Source: Lachnospiraceae bacterium (GTDB lineage Bacteria; Bacillota; Clostridia; Lachnospirales; Lachnospiraceae). From it: a stretch of DNA of 64,000 nt. Under the pieces are notes generated by a model that was given only the letters and a program-made list of their open reading frames with translations, was not told where the DNA came from and ran no database searches. Where the stretch lies: positions 27,035-91,034 of the forward strand of contig JAKSRM010000007.1 of assembly GCA_024403615.1 (NCBI GenBank), given 5' to 3'. Below, in pieces: positions 8,522-18,089 of the stretch. The stretch's first letter is position 1. Every line of letters starts with the position of its first letter. Position numbers and translations under genes: made by a program.

Positions 8522-9486
8522 TTTCACGAACTGCTTTTGAAAACATATTAAAAGAATATGACGCAAAGCAGCTGGCATCCCAAAGAGACCTTCAGGAGCG
8601 CCGGGAGATGATTGACCGTCAAGTTCCCCGGCTGAAGGAAATCGATAAGGAAATCGCTGCTCTGTCTGTGGAAAAAGCGATCCGCAGAATCCGGGGCGGT
8701 TCTTTGGATAGTTACTATGAAAAGATGGATGGCTTAAAAGAAGAAAAAGCCTCTCTTCTAGCTCTGTCCGGTTTTTCCTTAGAAGACTTAGAGCCACGCT
8801 ATGAATGTTCCAAATGTAAGGATACCGGTTACATTGGCAACGAATTATGCAGCTGTTTTAAAAGCCGCATTACGGATGTGCTCTACGATCAGTCCAACAT
8901 CAAGGAAATTCTAAAGGATGAGAATTTTAATACCTTCTTCTTTAAGTACTACCCTACCGGACCGGCTCTGGAGAATGCAGAAAAAGCCGTAGAGGCTGCC
9001 AAAGCTTTTGTCCGGGACTTTGATAAGGGCCCTTCCAACCTCTTCATTTCCGGAAACACCGGTGTTGGAAAAACCTTCCTTACCAACTGTATTGCTAAGG
9101 ACCTTATCGATAAAGGATATTTTGTGGTTTATTTATCCGCGATTCGTTTATTTGATATATTATCAGATGCTGCGTTTGGTTCCGGAAAGGCCGAAACAGA
9201 CTCTGTATCTGCTGATTATATGAAAAAAATAATTTATAATTCTGACCTACTTGTTATTGACGATTTAGGTACCGAGATGGTAAACTCTTTTACTAGCACA
9301 CAGTTGTTTAACTGCGTAAATGAGAGACTGCTGAAGGACAAACATACCATCATTTCTACCAATTTCTCATTGAAGCAATTACAGGAAAACTATTCCGAAA
9401 GACTTGTTTCCAGAATAGTTAGCCGATACACCTTAATCCGGTTACTCGGCGACGATATCAGAATGAAGAAAAAGTTGGAGGCTTAA
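8518..9486 (+). CDS. DnaC/DnaI-type replicative helicase loader
   Basis: 322 aa AAA+ ATPase that would load the DnaB/DnaC helicase on origin DNA. A coiled N-terminal region (1-90) is followed by a zinc-binding cluster (C97, C100, C111, C113). Walker A GNTGVGKT is at 179-186, Walker B VIDDLG further on, then sensor and arginine regions (ISTNFS, RLVSRI). The ATG overlaps the dnaD-like stop (ATGA), so the two are translationally coupled. The Zn finger plus AAA+ arrangement matches DnaI-like loaders rather than the IstB transposase helper. Confidence 0.9.
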   Translation: MISRTAFENILKEYDAKQLASQRDLQERREMIDRQVPRLKEIDKEIAALSVEKAIRRIRGGSLDSYYEKMDGLKEEKASLLALSGFSLEDLEPRYECSKCKDTGYIGNELCSCFKSRITDVLYDQSNIKEILKDENFNTFFFKYYPTGPALENAEKAVEAAKAFVRDFDKGPSNLFISGNTGVGKTFLTNCIAKDLIDKGYFVVYLSAIRLFDILSDAAFGSGKAETDSVSADYMKKIIYNSDLLVIDDLGTEMVNSFTSTQLFNCVNERLLKDKHTIISTNFSLKQLQENYSERLVSRIVSRYTLIRLLGDDIRMKKKLEA

Positions 9487-9487
9487 C

Positions 9488-10693
9488 ATGCTGCGTGAAG
9501 AGATCGTAATTAATTCTATTCCGGTTGGACCTTTAGGGATTATCTCTCTGAAAGGTTGTTCCGAACTGGGAGCAAGTGTAGACAGTTACATTACCAGATG
9601 GCGTAAAAACCGTCAGACAGATTTAAAGGGAAGCATTGCTTTTGCTGGTTATGAAAAAGATTCTTTCCTTATTGGTGCAGATACCCCTCGTTTTGGTTCT
9701 GGTGAAGCAAAAGGTGTTATCAAAGAAACTGTCCGCGGTAAAGATATATTCCTTTTAGTTGATGTTTGTAACAACAGCATCGAATATGACATGGCTGGTT
9801 ATAAAAACCACATGTCCCCAGATGACCATTTTCAGGATCTGAAGAGAGTCATCGCAGCTATCGGAGGAAAGGCAAGACGTCTTACCGTCATTATGCCATT
9901 CTTATATGAGAGTAGACAGCACAAGAGAACCGGCCGCGAATCATTAGATTGCGCCATGGGTCTGGATGAGCTTTACAATATGGGAGTCGACAACCTGATC
10001 ACTTTCGACGCCCACGACCCTAGGGTTATCAATGCTGCTCCTTTAAATGGATTTGAATCCATCAAGCCTTCTTATCAGTTCTTAAAGAACCTTTGCAAAT
10101 ACGAAAAGGATCTGAAGTTCGATAAGGATCACTTGGTAATGATCAGTCCAGATGAAGGCGCCATTGACCGAAGCGTTTACTTTGCCAGTGTCCTAGGCAT
10201 TGATATGGGCATGTTCTACAAGAGACGTGACTATTCGCAAGTTGTAAACGGTTCAAATCCTATCGTTGCACATGAATATTTAGGAATCGACCTAGCTGGA
10301 AAGGATTGTATTGTCGTAGATGATATGATTTCTTCTGGTGGAAGCATGATCGATACCGCCCGTGACCTTAAAGCACGTGGCGCAAATCGCGTATTTATCT
10401 TTGCTACCTTTGGTCTTTTCACAAATGGCATGGAAAAATTTGATAAAGCTTACGAAGACGGTTTGTTCACTCGTATTCTGACTACTAACTTAACCTACCA
10501 GAGACCTGAACTTCGTGAGAGAGAGTACTTCACAAGTGTTGATATGTCTAAGTACATTTCTTACATTATTGATACCCTTAATCACGATGCTTCCATCAGC
10601 GATTTATTGGATCCGTCAACGAAGATCAAGAATTTAGTAGCGCGGTACAACGCTGGACAGCTTTCTGCCAACGATATCGACGAGTTAGAGTAA
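9488..10693 (+). CDS. prs: Ribose-phosphate pyrophosphokinase, long form
   Basis: Makes PRPP from ribose 5-phosphate and ATP for nucleotide, His and Trp synthesis. The PRPP loop DCIVVDDMISSGGSMIDTA is near residues 272-290. MPFLYESRQHKR near 137-148 corresponds to the catalytic flexible-loop region, and FDAHDP to the ribose-phosphate region. At 401 aa it is about 85 residues longer than the usual ~315, with an extended N-terminus and inserts. This long type looks real rather than a fusion because the homology runs throughout. GGAGG precedes ATG 9488, which sits 1 nt after the helicase-loader stop. Confidence 0.85.
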   Translation: MLREEIVINSIPVGPLGIISLKGCSELGASVDSYITRWRKNRQTDLKGSIAFAGYEKDSFLIGADTPRFGSGEAKGVIKETVRGKDIFLLVDVCNNSIEYDMAGYKNHMSPDDHFQDLKRVIAAIGGKARRLTVIMPFLYESRQHKRTGRESLDCAMGLDELYNMGVDNLITFDAHDPRVINAAPLNGFESIKPSYQFLKNLCKYEKDLKFDKDHLVMISPDEGAIDRSVYFASVLGIDMGMFYKRRDYSQVVNGSNPIVAHEYLGIDLAGKDCIVVDDMISSGGSMIDTARDLKARGANRVFIFATFGLFTNGMEKFDKAYEDGLFTRILTTNLTYQRPELREREYFTSVDMSKYISYIIDTLNHDASISDLLDPSTKIKNLVARYNAGQLSANDIDELE

Positions 10694-10694
10694 G

Positions 10695-10851
10695 AAATGT
10701 CTGCAAAACAGCATGGATGTTACATCAAGTAGCTACCCATCGAAGATTTTCATCTCACAATGTCTCTTCGAGGTAAGGAACGAGTAACGATGAAATGTTG
10801 TCTATAGGGGGGACTATATTCCCACAAGGTAAGGGGTTACCTCGGGCATTT
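10695..10851 (+). ncRNA. Structured RNA candidate (6S-like rod?)
   Basis: No gene fits this AT-poor stretch after prs. A 9-bp closing stem pairs AAATGTCTG (10695-10703) with CGGGCATTT (10843-10851). Inside are a possible TTTCATC / GATGAAA stem, an apical CTCTTC / GAACGAG hairpin, and a small perfect AGGTAA-GGGG-TTACCT hairpin on the 3-prime strand. A rod of this size with a small 3-prime hairpin near a central bubble resembles 6S RNA architecture, but I cannot confirm the family. It could also be the 3-prime UTR of prs. The remainder of the 424-bp gap holds a TATAGC hairpin (10876-10892) and two terminators. Confidence 0.45.
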
Positions 10852-10899
10852 AATATAATCCCAAAAAATTAATGATATAGCGTTTAGCTATACAGGCCT

Positions 10900-10952
10900 A
10901 AAGTAAGAGCAAGCGAGAAAATCTCGACTTGCTTTTACTTTGCTTTTTTTTC
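10900..10952 (+). terminator. Strong terminator after prs/RNA
   Basis: Near-perfect long inverted repeat: AAAGTAA-AGCAAG-GAGA pairs with TCTC-CTTGCT-TTACTTT (10900-10941). It is followed by GC and eight Ts. Confidence 0.9.
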
Positions 10953-11052
10953 GGATAAGTTCTGAGGTTAGTGGTTATCGTTCCTTAGCTTCTGCCAAAG
11001 GTATAGACTATTCAAAAAAAATATTTACTAATGCAATATCACTAATGTAAAT

Positions 11053-11082
11053 AAAAAAGCGGCTCGGATGAGCCGCTTTTTT
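11053..11082. terminator. Bidirectional terminator
   Basis: Perfect palindrome A6-GCGGCTC-GGAT-GAGCCGC-T6. It has a U-tract on both strands and serves the convergent prs side (plus) and the amino-acid ABC operon (minus). Confidence 0.92.
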
Positions 11083-11117
11083 ATACTCTATTTTACCCCT
11101 CGATCGTATAAACAAAA

Positions 11118-11870
11118 TCAGATTTCCAGTACCTTGCTTAAGAAGTCCTTGGTTCTTGGGTTCTGAGGATATTTCAGAACTTCCTCCGGAGTGCCCTCTT
11201 CCATGATGATGCCTGCGTCTACGAAAAGTACACGATCTGCAACTTCCATGGCGAATCCCATTTCGTGGGTTACGATTACCATGGTCATTCCGTCTGCTGC
11301 CAGCTGTTTCATAACCTGAAGGACTTCGCCGATCATTTCCGGGTCGAGAGCCGAAGTAGGTTCGTCAAACAGCATGATATCCGGTTTCATGCAAAGGGCC
11401 CGGGCGATGGCTACACGCTGCTTCTGGCCACCGGAAAGATTTTCCGGAAGCTCGTTGGCTTTCTCTGCCAGCCCTACTCTGCCCAGCATCTCAATGGCAG
11501 TTTCCTTTGCCTGTTCCTTGGTGGCCTTTTTCAGGTCAACCGGTGCCAGGGTCAGGTTCCGTAAAACATTCATATTGGCAAACAGATTGAAATGCTGGAA
11601 TACCATTCCTACATTCTCTCTGATTTTATTGATATTTTCTTTTTTATCGGCAATATTATGGCCGTCTACGATTACTTTACCGGAGGTAATCTCTTCAAGC
11701 CCATTCAGACAGCGTAAAAAGGTGGATTTTCCGCTTCCAGAAGGTCCGATGACAACTACTACCTCTCCTTCATAAACGTCCGTAGAAATGCCTTTTAAGA
11801 CTTCAGATTTGCCATAGCTTTTATGTAGATTCTCTACATGGATCTTTACGTTACGCTCTTCTCCTACCAC
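11118..11870 (-). CDS. Polar amino-acid ABC transporter ATPase
   Basis: 250-aa GlnQ/ArtP-type ATPase that powers the importer encoded just upstream. Walker [11 protein letters not shown]-loop FQHFNLF, signature LSGGQKQR, Walker [12 protein letters not shown] and switch His (VTHEMGFA) are all present. The start is GTG 11870, supported by AAAGGAGG seven bases upstream; the start lies 20 nt inside the permease gene. It is the last gene of the operon SBP-permease-ATPase. Confidence 0.95.
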   Translation of the reverse strand: MVGEERNVKIHVENLHKSYGKSEVLKGISTDVYEGEVVVVIGPSGSGKSTFLRCLNGLEEITSGKVIVDGHNIADKKENINKIRENVGMVFQHFNLFANMNVLRNLTLAPVDLKKATKEQAKETAIEMLGRVGLAEKANELPENLSGGQKQRVAIARALCMKPDIMLFDEPTSALDPEMIGEVLQVMKQLAADGMTMVIVTHEMGFAMEVADRVLFVDAGIIMEEGTPEEVLKYPQNPRTKDFLSKVLEI

Positions 11871-12528
11871 GGTTCAGCCTCCTTTCTAATGCCTTTGCAA
11901 CCTGCTGCATAAGCAGAATGACAATCAGGTACATTACACCAACAACAAGCCATACCTGGAATGACTTAAAAGTGATTGCAATAACGTTCTGGGCTTTATT
12001 AACCAGCTCTGGGAAACCAATAACAGAAAGAATGGAAGTATCCTTTAAGGTAATGATGAACTGGTTTACGATACTAGGAATCATATTACGAATAGCCTGT
12101 GGAAGAACTACCCGGAACATGCCTCTCCAGTAGGTAAGTCCTAAACTTCTAGCAGCTTCCATCTGGCCAACATCAATGGACTGGATGCCGGCACGGATGA
12201 TTTCTGACATATAGGCTCCACAGTTTAAAGCCAGACAGATGGTACCTGCCTGAAGAGCTGTCAGTGTCATTCCTGCATGAAGGAAATTATTCAGCGCATA
12301 AGGAACGCCGAAATAAACGAACATAGCCAATACAATCATTGGGACACCTCTGATTATATTGACATATATGGTAGATATAATATTACATGCTTTGTTTTTG
12401 ACTACGCTCAGCATACCGAAAATTATGCCGAGAACGCAACCAAAGGCCAGACCCAAAAGCGCGAGAAGCAAAGTCTGCCCCATGGCTTTCAGTAAAAGCA
12501 TTCCGTACACCGTAATGATCTGTGCCAT
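11851..12528 (-). CDS. Polar amino-acid ABC transporter permease
   Basis: 225-aa HisM/GlnP-type inner-membrane subunit with about five hydrophobic spans. The conserved EAA loop ([22 protein letters not shown]) lies at about residues 130-155, the site that docks on the ATPase. A GGAGAG motif lies near ATG 12528. A perfect hairpin separates it from the binding-protein gene. Confidence 0.94.
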   Translation of the reverse strand: MAQIITVYGMLLLKAMGQTLLLALLGLAFGCVLGIIFGMLSVVKNKACNIISTIYVNIIRGVPMIVLAMFVYFGVPYALNNFLHAGMTLTALQAGTICLALNCGAYMSEIIRAGIQSIDVGQMEAARSLGLTYWRGMFRVVLPQAIRNMIPSIVNQFIITLKDTSILSVIGFPELVNKAQNVIAITFKSFQVWLVVGVMYLIVILLMQQVAKALERRLNRGRRRA

Positions 12529-12552
12529 TAGAATCTCTCTCCTTTACTTTAG

Positions 12553-12586
12553 ATAAGGGCATCAGAGGAATCCCTAATGCCCTTAT
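12553..12586 (-). promoter_or_regulatory. Intra-operon hairpin after binding-protein gene
   Basis: Perfect 10-bp inverted repeat ATAAGGGCAT / ATGCCCTTAT with no strong U-tract on the minus strand. It is placed between the binding-protein and permease genes. Such hairpins commonly stabilise the upstream message or attenuate read-through, giving more binding protein than permease. Confidence 0.65.
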
Positions 12587-12621
12587 GAAAAAGCTATAGT
12601 TTTTATTTTTATGTTTAAAGA

Positions 12622-13443
12622 TTAGCCAAGGTATTTAGCGATGATTTCGTCGTATTTTCCATTTGCCTGGATGTTTGCAAGTCCTGCATTGAAGAGGTCA
12701 ACCAGTTCCTGTTTGTCTGCGTTGAAGATTGCAAATCCATAAGCTGCTGGGTCATTTTCTGTTCCATCAATGTATTTCATTGTTAAGTCGCCAGCTTTGA
12801 TGGAGTATTTCAGAATAGGAGTATCATCGAAGCAAGCTGCTGCCTGTCCGCCCATAACTGCCTGATACATATCAGGAGATGTGGAAACTCTGGTTACTGT
12901 GAATCCAAATTCTTCTGCAAGAGCTGTTGCGTACTGATCACTCATAGTACCATTCTTAACAACAACGTTCTTTCCTGCTAAGTCTGCGAATCCAGCAATA
13001 TCAGAATCAGCTGCTACAGCCATACCCTGTGTTGCGTTGTAGTATCCGTCTGAGAAAATCCAGCCGTTTGCTTTTCTTTCATCCGTGATAGAAGCGCCTG
13101 CGATCATACCATCTGCCTGTCCAGCCTGGCATGCTGCGATAGCTGCATCCCATCCAATGTACTGAAGGTCAAATGTGAAGCCCTGATCTTCTGCAACTGC
13201 TGCAAGGATGTCCATATCGATACCTACGATGTTTCCATTTGCATCTTCAAATTCGAATGGGCTGAAACCTTTATCGGTTGCAACTACAAAGTGTTTTGGA
13301 CCTGCTGGTGCGGAACCAGAGCCTGAGCCTGCTGGTGCTGGAGCATCGCCGCCGCCATTGTCAGCGCCACCGCATGCTGCGAGCATTCCAATTGCGAATA
13401 CTGCTACTAATACCAATGCTAAAATTTTCTTGATATTCTTCAT
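12622..13443 (-). CDS. Polar amino-acid ABC transporter substrate-binding lipoprotein
   Basis: 273 aa. The start is ATG 13443, with AGGAGG upstream and a clear signal peptide directly after it; an in-frame upstream codon would add 12 residues with no signal logic. Lipobox LAAC puts the lipidated Cys near residue 24. A Gly/Ser/Ala/Pro linker follows, then an SBP_bac_3 fold (FVVATDKGFSPFEF, DMDILAAVAE, DGMIAGASIT). It would deliver an amino acid to the permease encoded downstream. The exact ligand is unknown. The linker closely resembles that of the sugar-binding lipoprotein at 24.5-25.6 kb. Confidence 0.94.
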   Translation of the reverse strand: MKNIKKILALVLVAVFAIGMLAACGGADNGGGDAPAPAGSGSGSAPAGPKHFVVATDKGFSPFEFEDANGNIVGIDMDILAAVAEDQGFTFDLQYIGWDAAIAACQAGQADGMIAGASITDERKANGWIFSDGYYNATQGMAVAADSDIAGFADLAGKNVVVKNGTMSDQYATALAEEFGFTVTRVSTSPDMYQAVMGGQAAACFDDTPILKYSIKAGDLTMKYIDGTENDPAAYGFAIFNADKQELVDLFNAGLANIQANGKYDEIIAKYLG

Positions 13444-13501
13444 AATTTTTCCTCCTGTTACAAATCTGGGTTTTCCCAAAAATAATATTGGCTGATTATA
13501 T

Positions 13502-13533
13502 CAAAAACCTATGGAAAAAGTCCATAGGTTTTG
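13502..13533 (-). terminator. Terminator of the flavoprotein gene
   Basis: TCAAAACCTATGGA pairs with TCCATAGGTTTTGA around a 5-nt loop, one A bulged. On the minus strand it is followed by TTTTTGATATAATC. The TATAAT just after it (13498-13493) may be the -10 of the amino-acid transporter operon, with a weak -35 inside the hairpin. Confidence 0.7.
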
Positions 13534-13621
13534 ATTTTTTGTCAATACATCTTTAACACTTTGTCACATTAGAAAACTGCACGAAATTTCGCTCCTCTAC
13601 GCAGGATTCCTCTGGTAACTC

Positions 13622-15154
13622 TTATTTATTTCCGTTCTTTTCTGCAGAAATGGTTTCTGCTGCCAGATAGCCCCAGGTAAGAGCTCTGCCGTGGCTGTTT
13701 CCAAGAATGGATGTAACATATTCATGTCCGTACATACCGCCAGTGGTATCGCCTACTGCATAAAGACCTGCAACTGGTTTTTTATTCTTGTCCAAAGCAT
13801 GCATCTGCGTATCGATTTCTACACCACCAACAACTTCCAGAAGAGCGGTTCCTAATTTTGCTGCAATGAATGGACCTTTCTTCAATGGGTAAAGGAGTTC
13901 TTTTCTCTTACCAAACTGAAGATCCTGTCCTTTTTCACAGAATTCGTTATACTTCGCAAAGGTTTTCAGGAACTCTTCTTTATCAACATCGATTAAATCT
14001 GCTAACTCTTCGATGGTATCAGCTTTTACTGCATTTCCCTGCTCGATGGCGGTATCAACAGATAAGAAATCCGTAGCAATATTCATTGGCTCGCCATAAC
14101 GAAGACCTGCATTGCCCCAAAGGATTCCGCCGCCGTACTTCAAGCTATCTAAAACGTTTTCTGCATAGTCTGCTGCCATAATACTGTAGCAGTAGCCGTC
14201 TGGCTGACGCATAATGGAAGTAGCTCTGCCCTGTACGTAGCAGTCTTCGTTCATGAAACGTTTACCATTTTTATTTACGAAAAGGAAGAAATAGTTTACC
14301 CATGCATAGTTCTGTGGATGCATCATCAGTGGGAATACTTCTTCTGCCATGGTTGCGCCTGCCCAAAGAGCCATCTTATGACCATCACCGGTGTTACATC
14401 CAACCGGAGTGTACTGGCTGGAAAGGGTACGAAGAGCGTCTGGTGCGTAAGCACGGCACATTTCTTCATCGCCGCCGATGTCGCCGGTAGCAAGAATAAC
14501 GCCATATTCTGCATTAATCTTAATAATGCCAGCTTCGGTCTTTGCATAAGCTCCGATAACCTTGCCTTCTTCGTTCTGAATCAGCTGAGTTACTGGAGTA
14601 TTAAATCTGCAAGGAATGCCTAATTCCTGTGCATATTTATATAAAGCCTTTGGTGCGAAATTACCACGGATATATCCCTCTGGCGGGAAGGAATGAGCGC
14701 CGAAAAATTCTGTATAAGGAGCGCTTGGATAAATACAGTCAACCAGTCTTGGAGCCAGTCCATCACGTTCCGTAATAGGAAGGAGCCAATCCATGGCCTC
14801 TTTGGATCTTACAAGGAATGTCCAAAGAAGTTCCTGGTCAATATTGTTACCACTCATCAGAATCCACTGACGGGCTACTTCCTGCAGGTCGTTCTTGATT
14901 CCGTATTTTTCCATAAGGGATGAGTTTGGAACGCCGAAATGTCCACCTCTTCCGGAGAAAGATTCACTCTTTTCCAGAACCAGTGGAGAAACTCCTAATT
15001 CTTTCAGTCTGCATGCGGTGGAAAGTCCGCCAAGACCAGCGCCTACTACCAGGGCTTCACAATCCAGGGTTTCAACGATTTCGCTATCCTTTGGTGCCTC
15101 TGGAACAATCTGAAAGCTCCATTTTGCTTTATCTTTTGTCGTTGCTTCGTACAT
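13622..15154 (-). CDS. FAD-dependent fumarate-reductase-like flavoprotein
   Basis: 510 aa. A dinucleotide-binding motif VVGAGLGGLSTACRLKELG lies at about residues 35-53, then an FAD_binding_2 body and a C-terminal FAD-contact region (LYAVGDTTGGMYGHEY). This family includes fumarate, urocanate and other enoate reductases and some dehydrogenases. There is no heme, FMN-attachment or Tat signal region, so it is probably cytoplasmic and needs a separate electron donor. The substrate cannot be named. A very strong TAGGAGGAG ribosome binding site and its own promoter precede it. It is not clearly linked in function to neighbours. Confidence 0.8.
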   Translation of the reverse strand: MYEATTKDKAKWSFQIVPEAPKDSEIVETLDCEALVVGAGLGGLSTACRLKELGVSPLVLEKSESFSGRGGHFGVPNSSLMEKYGIKNDLQEVARQWILMSGNNIDQELLWTFLVRSKEAMDWLLPITERDGLAPRLVDCIYPSAPYTEFFGAHSFPPEGYIRGNFAPKALYKYAQELGIPCRFNTPVTQLIQNEEGKVIGAYAKTEAGIIKINAEYGVILATGDIGGDEEMCRAYAPDALRTLSSQYTPVGCNTGDGHKMALWAGATMAEEVFPLMMHPQNYAWVNYFFLFVNKNGKRFMNEDCYVQGRATSIMRQPDGYCYSIMAADYAENVLDSLKYGGGILWGNAGLRYGEPMNIATDFLSVDTAIEQGNAVKADTIEELADLIDVDKEEFLKTFAKYNEFCEKGQDLQFGKRKELLYPLKKGPFIAAKLGTALLEVVGGVEIDTQMHALDKNKKPVAGLYAVGDTTGGMYGHEYVTSILGNSHGRALTWGYLAAETISAEKNGNK

Positions 15155-15203
15155 TATTATCTCCTCCTAATTTCTAAGGGTTTTTACTTATTCATGTGAT
15201 TTT

Positions 15204-15232
15204 ATTGTATTTCTTCCCTAATGGGATTTCAA
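15204..15232 (-). promoter_or_regulatory. Promoter of the flavoprotein gene
   Basis: Minus-strand TTGAAA (15232-15227), exactly 17 bp, TACAAT (15209-15204), about 50 nt before the start codon. Confidence 0.7.
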
Positions 15233-15238
15233 TATTTT

Positions 15239-15991
15239 TTATTTCAAATCCAATTCAATTGGGCAATGATCAGAACCGAAAACATCTGTGTGGATTTTTG
15301 CACCTGCCAGACGGTCCTTCAAGACTTCGGAACAGATGAAATAGTCAATTCTCCATCCCGCGTTCTTCTCTCTTGCATGGAACCGGTAGGACCACCAGGA
15401 ATAAATATCTTTCTGGTCCGGATAGAAGTAGCGGAAAGTATCAATAAGCCCTGCGTTCAAAGCATTCGTCATCTTGCCACGCTCTTCGTCCGTAAATCCA
15501 GCGTTATGATGATTGGTTTTTGGATTTTTAATATCGATTTCTTCATGGGCCACATTCAAGTCACCGCAATAAATTACCGGTTTCTTCTCTTCTAACTTCT
15601 TCACGTAAGCCAGGAAATCATCTTCCCATTTCATGCGGTAATCCAGGCGCTTTAATTCGTCCTGAGAGTTTGGTACATAAACCGTAATAAAATAAAAGTC
15701 TTCAAACTCTGCTGTAATAACACGGCCTTCGTGGTCATGCTCTTCAATACCTAAGCCTTTGGTTACACTTAATGGCTCCTTCTTCGTGAAAAGGGCGGTT
15801 CCGGAATAGCCTTTCTTTTCTGCAGAATTCCAATACTGATAGTAGCCCGGAAGTTCCAGATCCAGCTGGCCTTCCTGCATTTTCGTTTCCTGAAGGCAGA
15901 AAATATCTGCATCGATTTCATTAAAAAAGTCCATAAAGCCTTTGCCCATGCAGGCTCTCAATCCGTTAACATTCCATGAAATGAATTTCAT
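15239..15991 (-). CDS. xth: Exodeoxyribonuclease III
   Basis: 250-aa AP endonuclease/3-prime exonuclease of the EEP fold. Motifs: [11 protein letters not shown] at the N-terminus, the metal-binding Glu in [20 protein letters not shown] and [10 protein letters not shown] at the C-terminus. The start is ATG 15991 with GGAGGG just upstream; an in-frame TTG at 16003 is unlikely. It follows the MATE gene by 32 nt and may be co-transcribed. Confidence 0.95.
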   Translation of the reverse strand: MKFISWNVNGLRACMGKGFMDFFNEIDADIFCLQETKMQEGQLDLELPGYYQYWNSAEKKGYSGTALFTKKEPLSVTKGLGIEEHDHEGRVITAEFEDFYFITVYVPNSQDELKRLDYRMKWEDDFLAYVKKLEEKKPVIYCGDLNVAHEEIDIKNPKTNHHNAGFTDEERGKMTNALNAGLIDTFRYFYPDQKDIYSWWSYRFHAREKNAGWRIDYFICSEVLKDRLAGAKIHTDVFGSDHCPIELDLK

Positions 15992-16023
15992 AAGTCCCTC
16001 CAAAATTGTTGTCTATTCATAAG

Positions 16024-17394
16024 TTATACTTCTAATTGCAACTTTTCTCGTTCTTTCCGCATGCTCCGGAAATAGTAGATGAGCAACGCCACATCCGTAA
16101 CCACCCAGGACACTGGATAAGCCATACTCAATACAAACAGGGTCGGTACAAAGTGGAAAATCGTAAAGATCCAGATGATTCGTAAAACACATACGCCACC
16201 AGCTACAATGGCTGTCGGTTTTACCGCATCCCCTTTGCCTCTTAGGATTCCCGATAATACTTCGATAACAGTCCAGGTAACGTAGGTTGGTACGAAATAC
16301 CAAATGATTTTATTGGTTGTCTCTATTACTGCTGCATCCGGTGTGAAAATATGAAGCAATGGTTTTGCCACAAAAAGAATAATCACACTCAAGATTGCGG
16401 TTCCGATTAAAGAATAAATCAAACTGGTTTTGGTGCACTCCCGAATCCGTTCCTTTTTCCCGGCTCCGTAGTTTTGGGCCACGAAATTCATAACCGCGAC
16501 ACCAAAGGAATTTATTAAGGACCAATAAACGCCGTCGATTTTTCCAGACATGGACCAGCTGGCAACAACGATGGTTCCTAAACTATTTACGCCAATCTGC
16601 AACAGCATGTTGGAAACGCCGTACATGGCAGACTGAACTCCGGAAGGAATACCGATGCCCAGCATCTTTCCTAAAATCTTCAGGTCAAAAGAAAACTCTT
16701 TTAAATTCAGCCGGTAGTATTCTTTTCTCCGGAACAGATTCAAAATTACCAAAATGCAGCTAATAGCCTGAGCAATGGTGGTCGCCCATGCAACGCCGGC
16801 AACTCCCCACTGAAAGGCAATAACAAAAATCAGGTCCAGCACGATATTAATGGCACAGCTGACCATCAGATAAACAAAAGGCTTTCTGGAGTCACCTACG
16901 GCCCTTAAAATACCAGAGCCCATGTTAAACAGGAGCATAAAAATGCATCCTGCATAGTAAATCCGAGTGTAAACGATGGCGCCTTCCAACGTATCGGCCG
17001 GCGTCTTTAACAGTTTCAATACGCCTGGTGCAAAAATACACACCACTACGGTCAGTATGGCGCCTATAATCAAGCAGAAAATCAAAGAGGTGCTGACCGA
17101 TGTTTTTACTTTCTTTTCATCTTTTGCGCCAAAGAACTGGGCAATAATAACTGCGCAGCCTCCGGAAAGAGAAATGAAAAAGCCTAACAGTAGCTGAATC
17201 AGAATCGATGGGCTTCCACCGACAGAGGCTAAAGCTTCCGTGCCGACGAAACGGCCTACGACGATGGCATCTACGGCATTATATAATTGTTGAAATAAGG
17301 CACCCGCTGCTATGGGCAGGAAATATAAGAATAATTTTTTCAGAATGGGACCTTGGGTAAGGTCGTTTTTATCAACTTTAACAGTTTCGCTCAT
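16024..17394 (-). CDS. MATE family efflux transporter
   Basis: 456 aa with about 12 hydrophobic spans and the MATE N-terminal pattern (LFLYFLPIAAGALFQQLYNAVDAIVVGRFVG). It would export cationic compounds using a Na+ or H+ gradient; substrates cannot be inferred. AAAAGGAC precedes the ATG. It starts 15 nt after the alkD-like gene ends, so the two are likely in one transcript. Confidence 0.93.
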   Translation of the reverse strand: MSETVKVDKNDLTQGPILKKLFLYFLPIAAGALFQQLYNAVDAIVVGRFVGTEALASVGGSPSILIQLLLGFFISLSGGCAVIIAQFFGAKDEKKVKTSVSTSLIFCLIIGAILTVVVCIFAPGVLKLLKTPADTLEGAIVYTRIYYAGCIFMLLFNMGSGILRAVGDSRKPFVYLMVSCAINIVLDLIFVIAFQWGVAGVAWATTIAQAISCILVILNLFRRKEYYRLNLKEFSFDLKILGKMLGIGIPSGVQSAMYGVSNMLLQIGVNSLGTIVVASWSMSGKIDGVYWSLINSFGVAVMNFVAQNYGAGKKERIRECTKTSLIYSLIGTAILSVIILFVAKPLLHIFTPDAAVIETTNKIIWYFVPTYVTWTVIEVLSGILRGKGDAVKPTAIVAGGVCVLRIIWIFTIFHFVPTLFVLSMAYPVSWVVTDVALLIYYFRSMRKEREKLQLEV

Positions 17395-17409
17395 TTAGCG
17401 TTTGTCCTT

Positions 17410-18087
17410 TTATTTTTTTAATGTCCGGAGATAGGCTTTCTGCTCCTCCGTAATGCGGTAGCTTTCACAAGCTTTCTGGATAGTTTTATTATGAGTCCAT
17501 TTATCCAATTTTTCGTTTTCAATATATGGAATGGCCGCTTCCCATTGTTTTGCCAAAGCTGTCGCAAAGAACCATGCGGTCATCATGTTTACATAATACT
17601 CTTCGCTCCGGACCGCTGCCGGCAGTTCCAAATACTCTGGCTGAAAGTCCTCATCCAGAAAATGGCTCATGAGCATCTCAATGCCGAACCGACAGGTATA
17701 GGTCTTCTCGCTTTGAATCCATTCCGGTATTTTTTCCATCAGTTTTTTCCGGTTCTTTTTGAAAACCTTTGGAGACATGATGTCGCATACGGCCCAATTA
17801 TCCACATAAGGCAGAAACGCATCTACCGCTTTGATGCATTCGTCGTAGTCTTTAATCTGCTCTACTAAAAGTCCGTGAAGCATGTTCTCGTCATAATATT
17901 TATGAGGCAAAGTTTTAAGAAACTTTTCATGCTCTGGTTCTTTCATATATTCTTTGGCAAACTTCCTTACCATCGGAACCCTTACGCCAATAAATAAAGA
18001 CGGGTCCACACTAGGGGTCAGCTTGCTCTGAAATTCTGCATATTTTTTATCTTGTAATTCAAATAATCGTTTCTGTAAATTTGTCAT
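17410..18087 (-). CDS. AlkD-like DNA alkylation repair protein
   Basis: 225-aa all-alpha HEAT-repeat protein matching the DNA alkylation repair (AlkD/AlkC) family. Recognisable segments are GVRVPMVRKFAKEY, DNWAVCDIMSPK, FGIEMLMSHFL and a Trp/Tyr-rich helix NMMTAWFFATALAK. AlkD removes 3- and 7-alkyl purines without base flipping; whether this homologue is active is not known. No good Shine-Dalgarno lies before ATG 18087; the upstream stretch is a short repeat array. Confidence 0.85.
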   Translation of the reverse strand: MTNLQKRLFELQDKKYAEFQSKLTPSVDPSLFIGVRVPMVRKFAKEYMKEPEHEKFLKTLPHKYYDENMLHGLLVEQIKDYDECIKAVDAFLPYVDNWAVCDIMSPKVFKKNRKKLMEKIPEWIQSEKTYTCRFGIEMLMSHFLDEDFQPEYLELPAAVRSEEYYVNMMTAWFFATALAKQWEAAIPYIENEKLDKWTHNKTIQKACESYRITEEQKAYLRTLKK

Positions 18088-18089
18088 AG

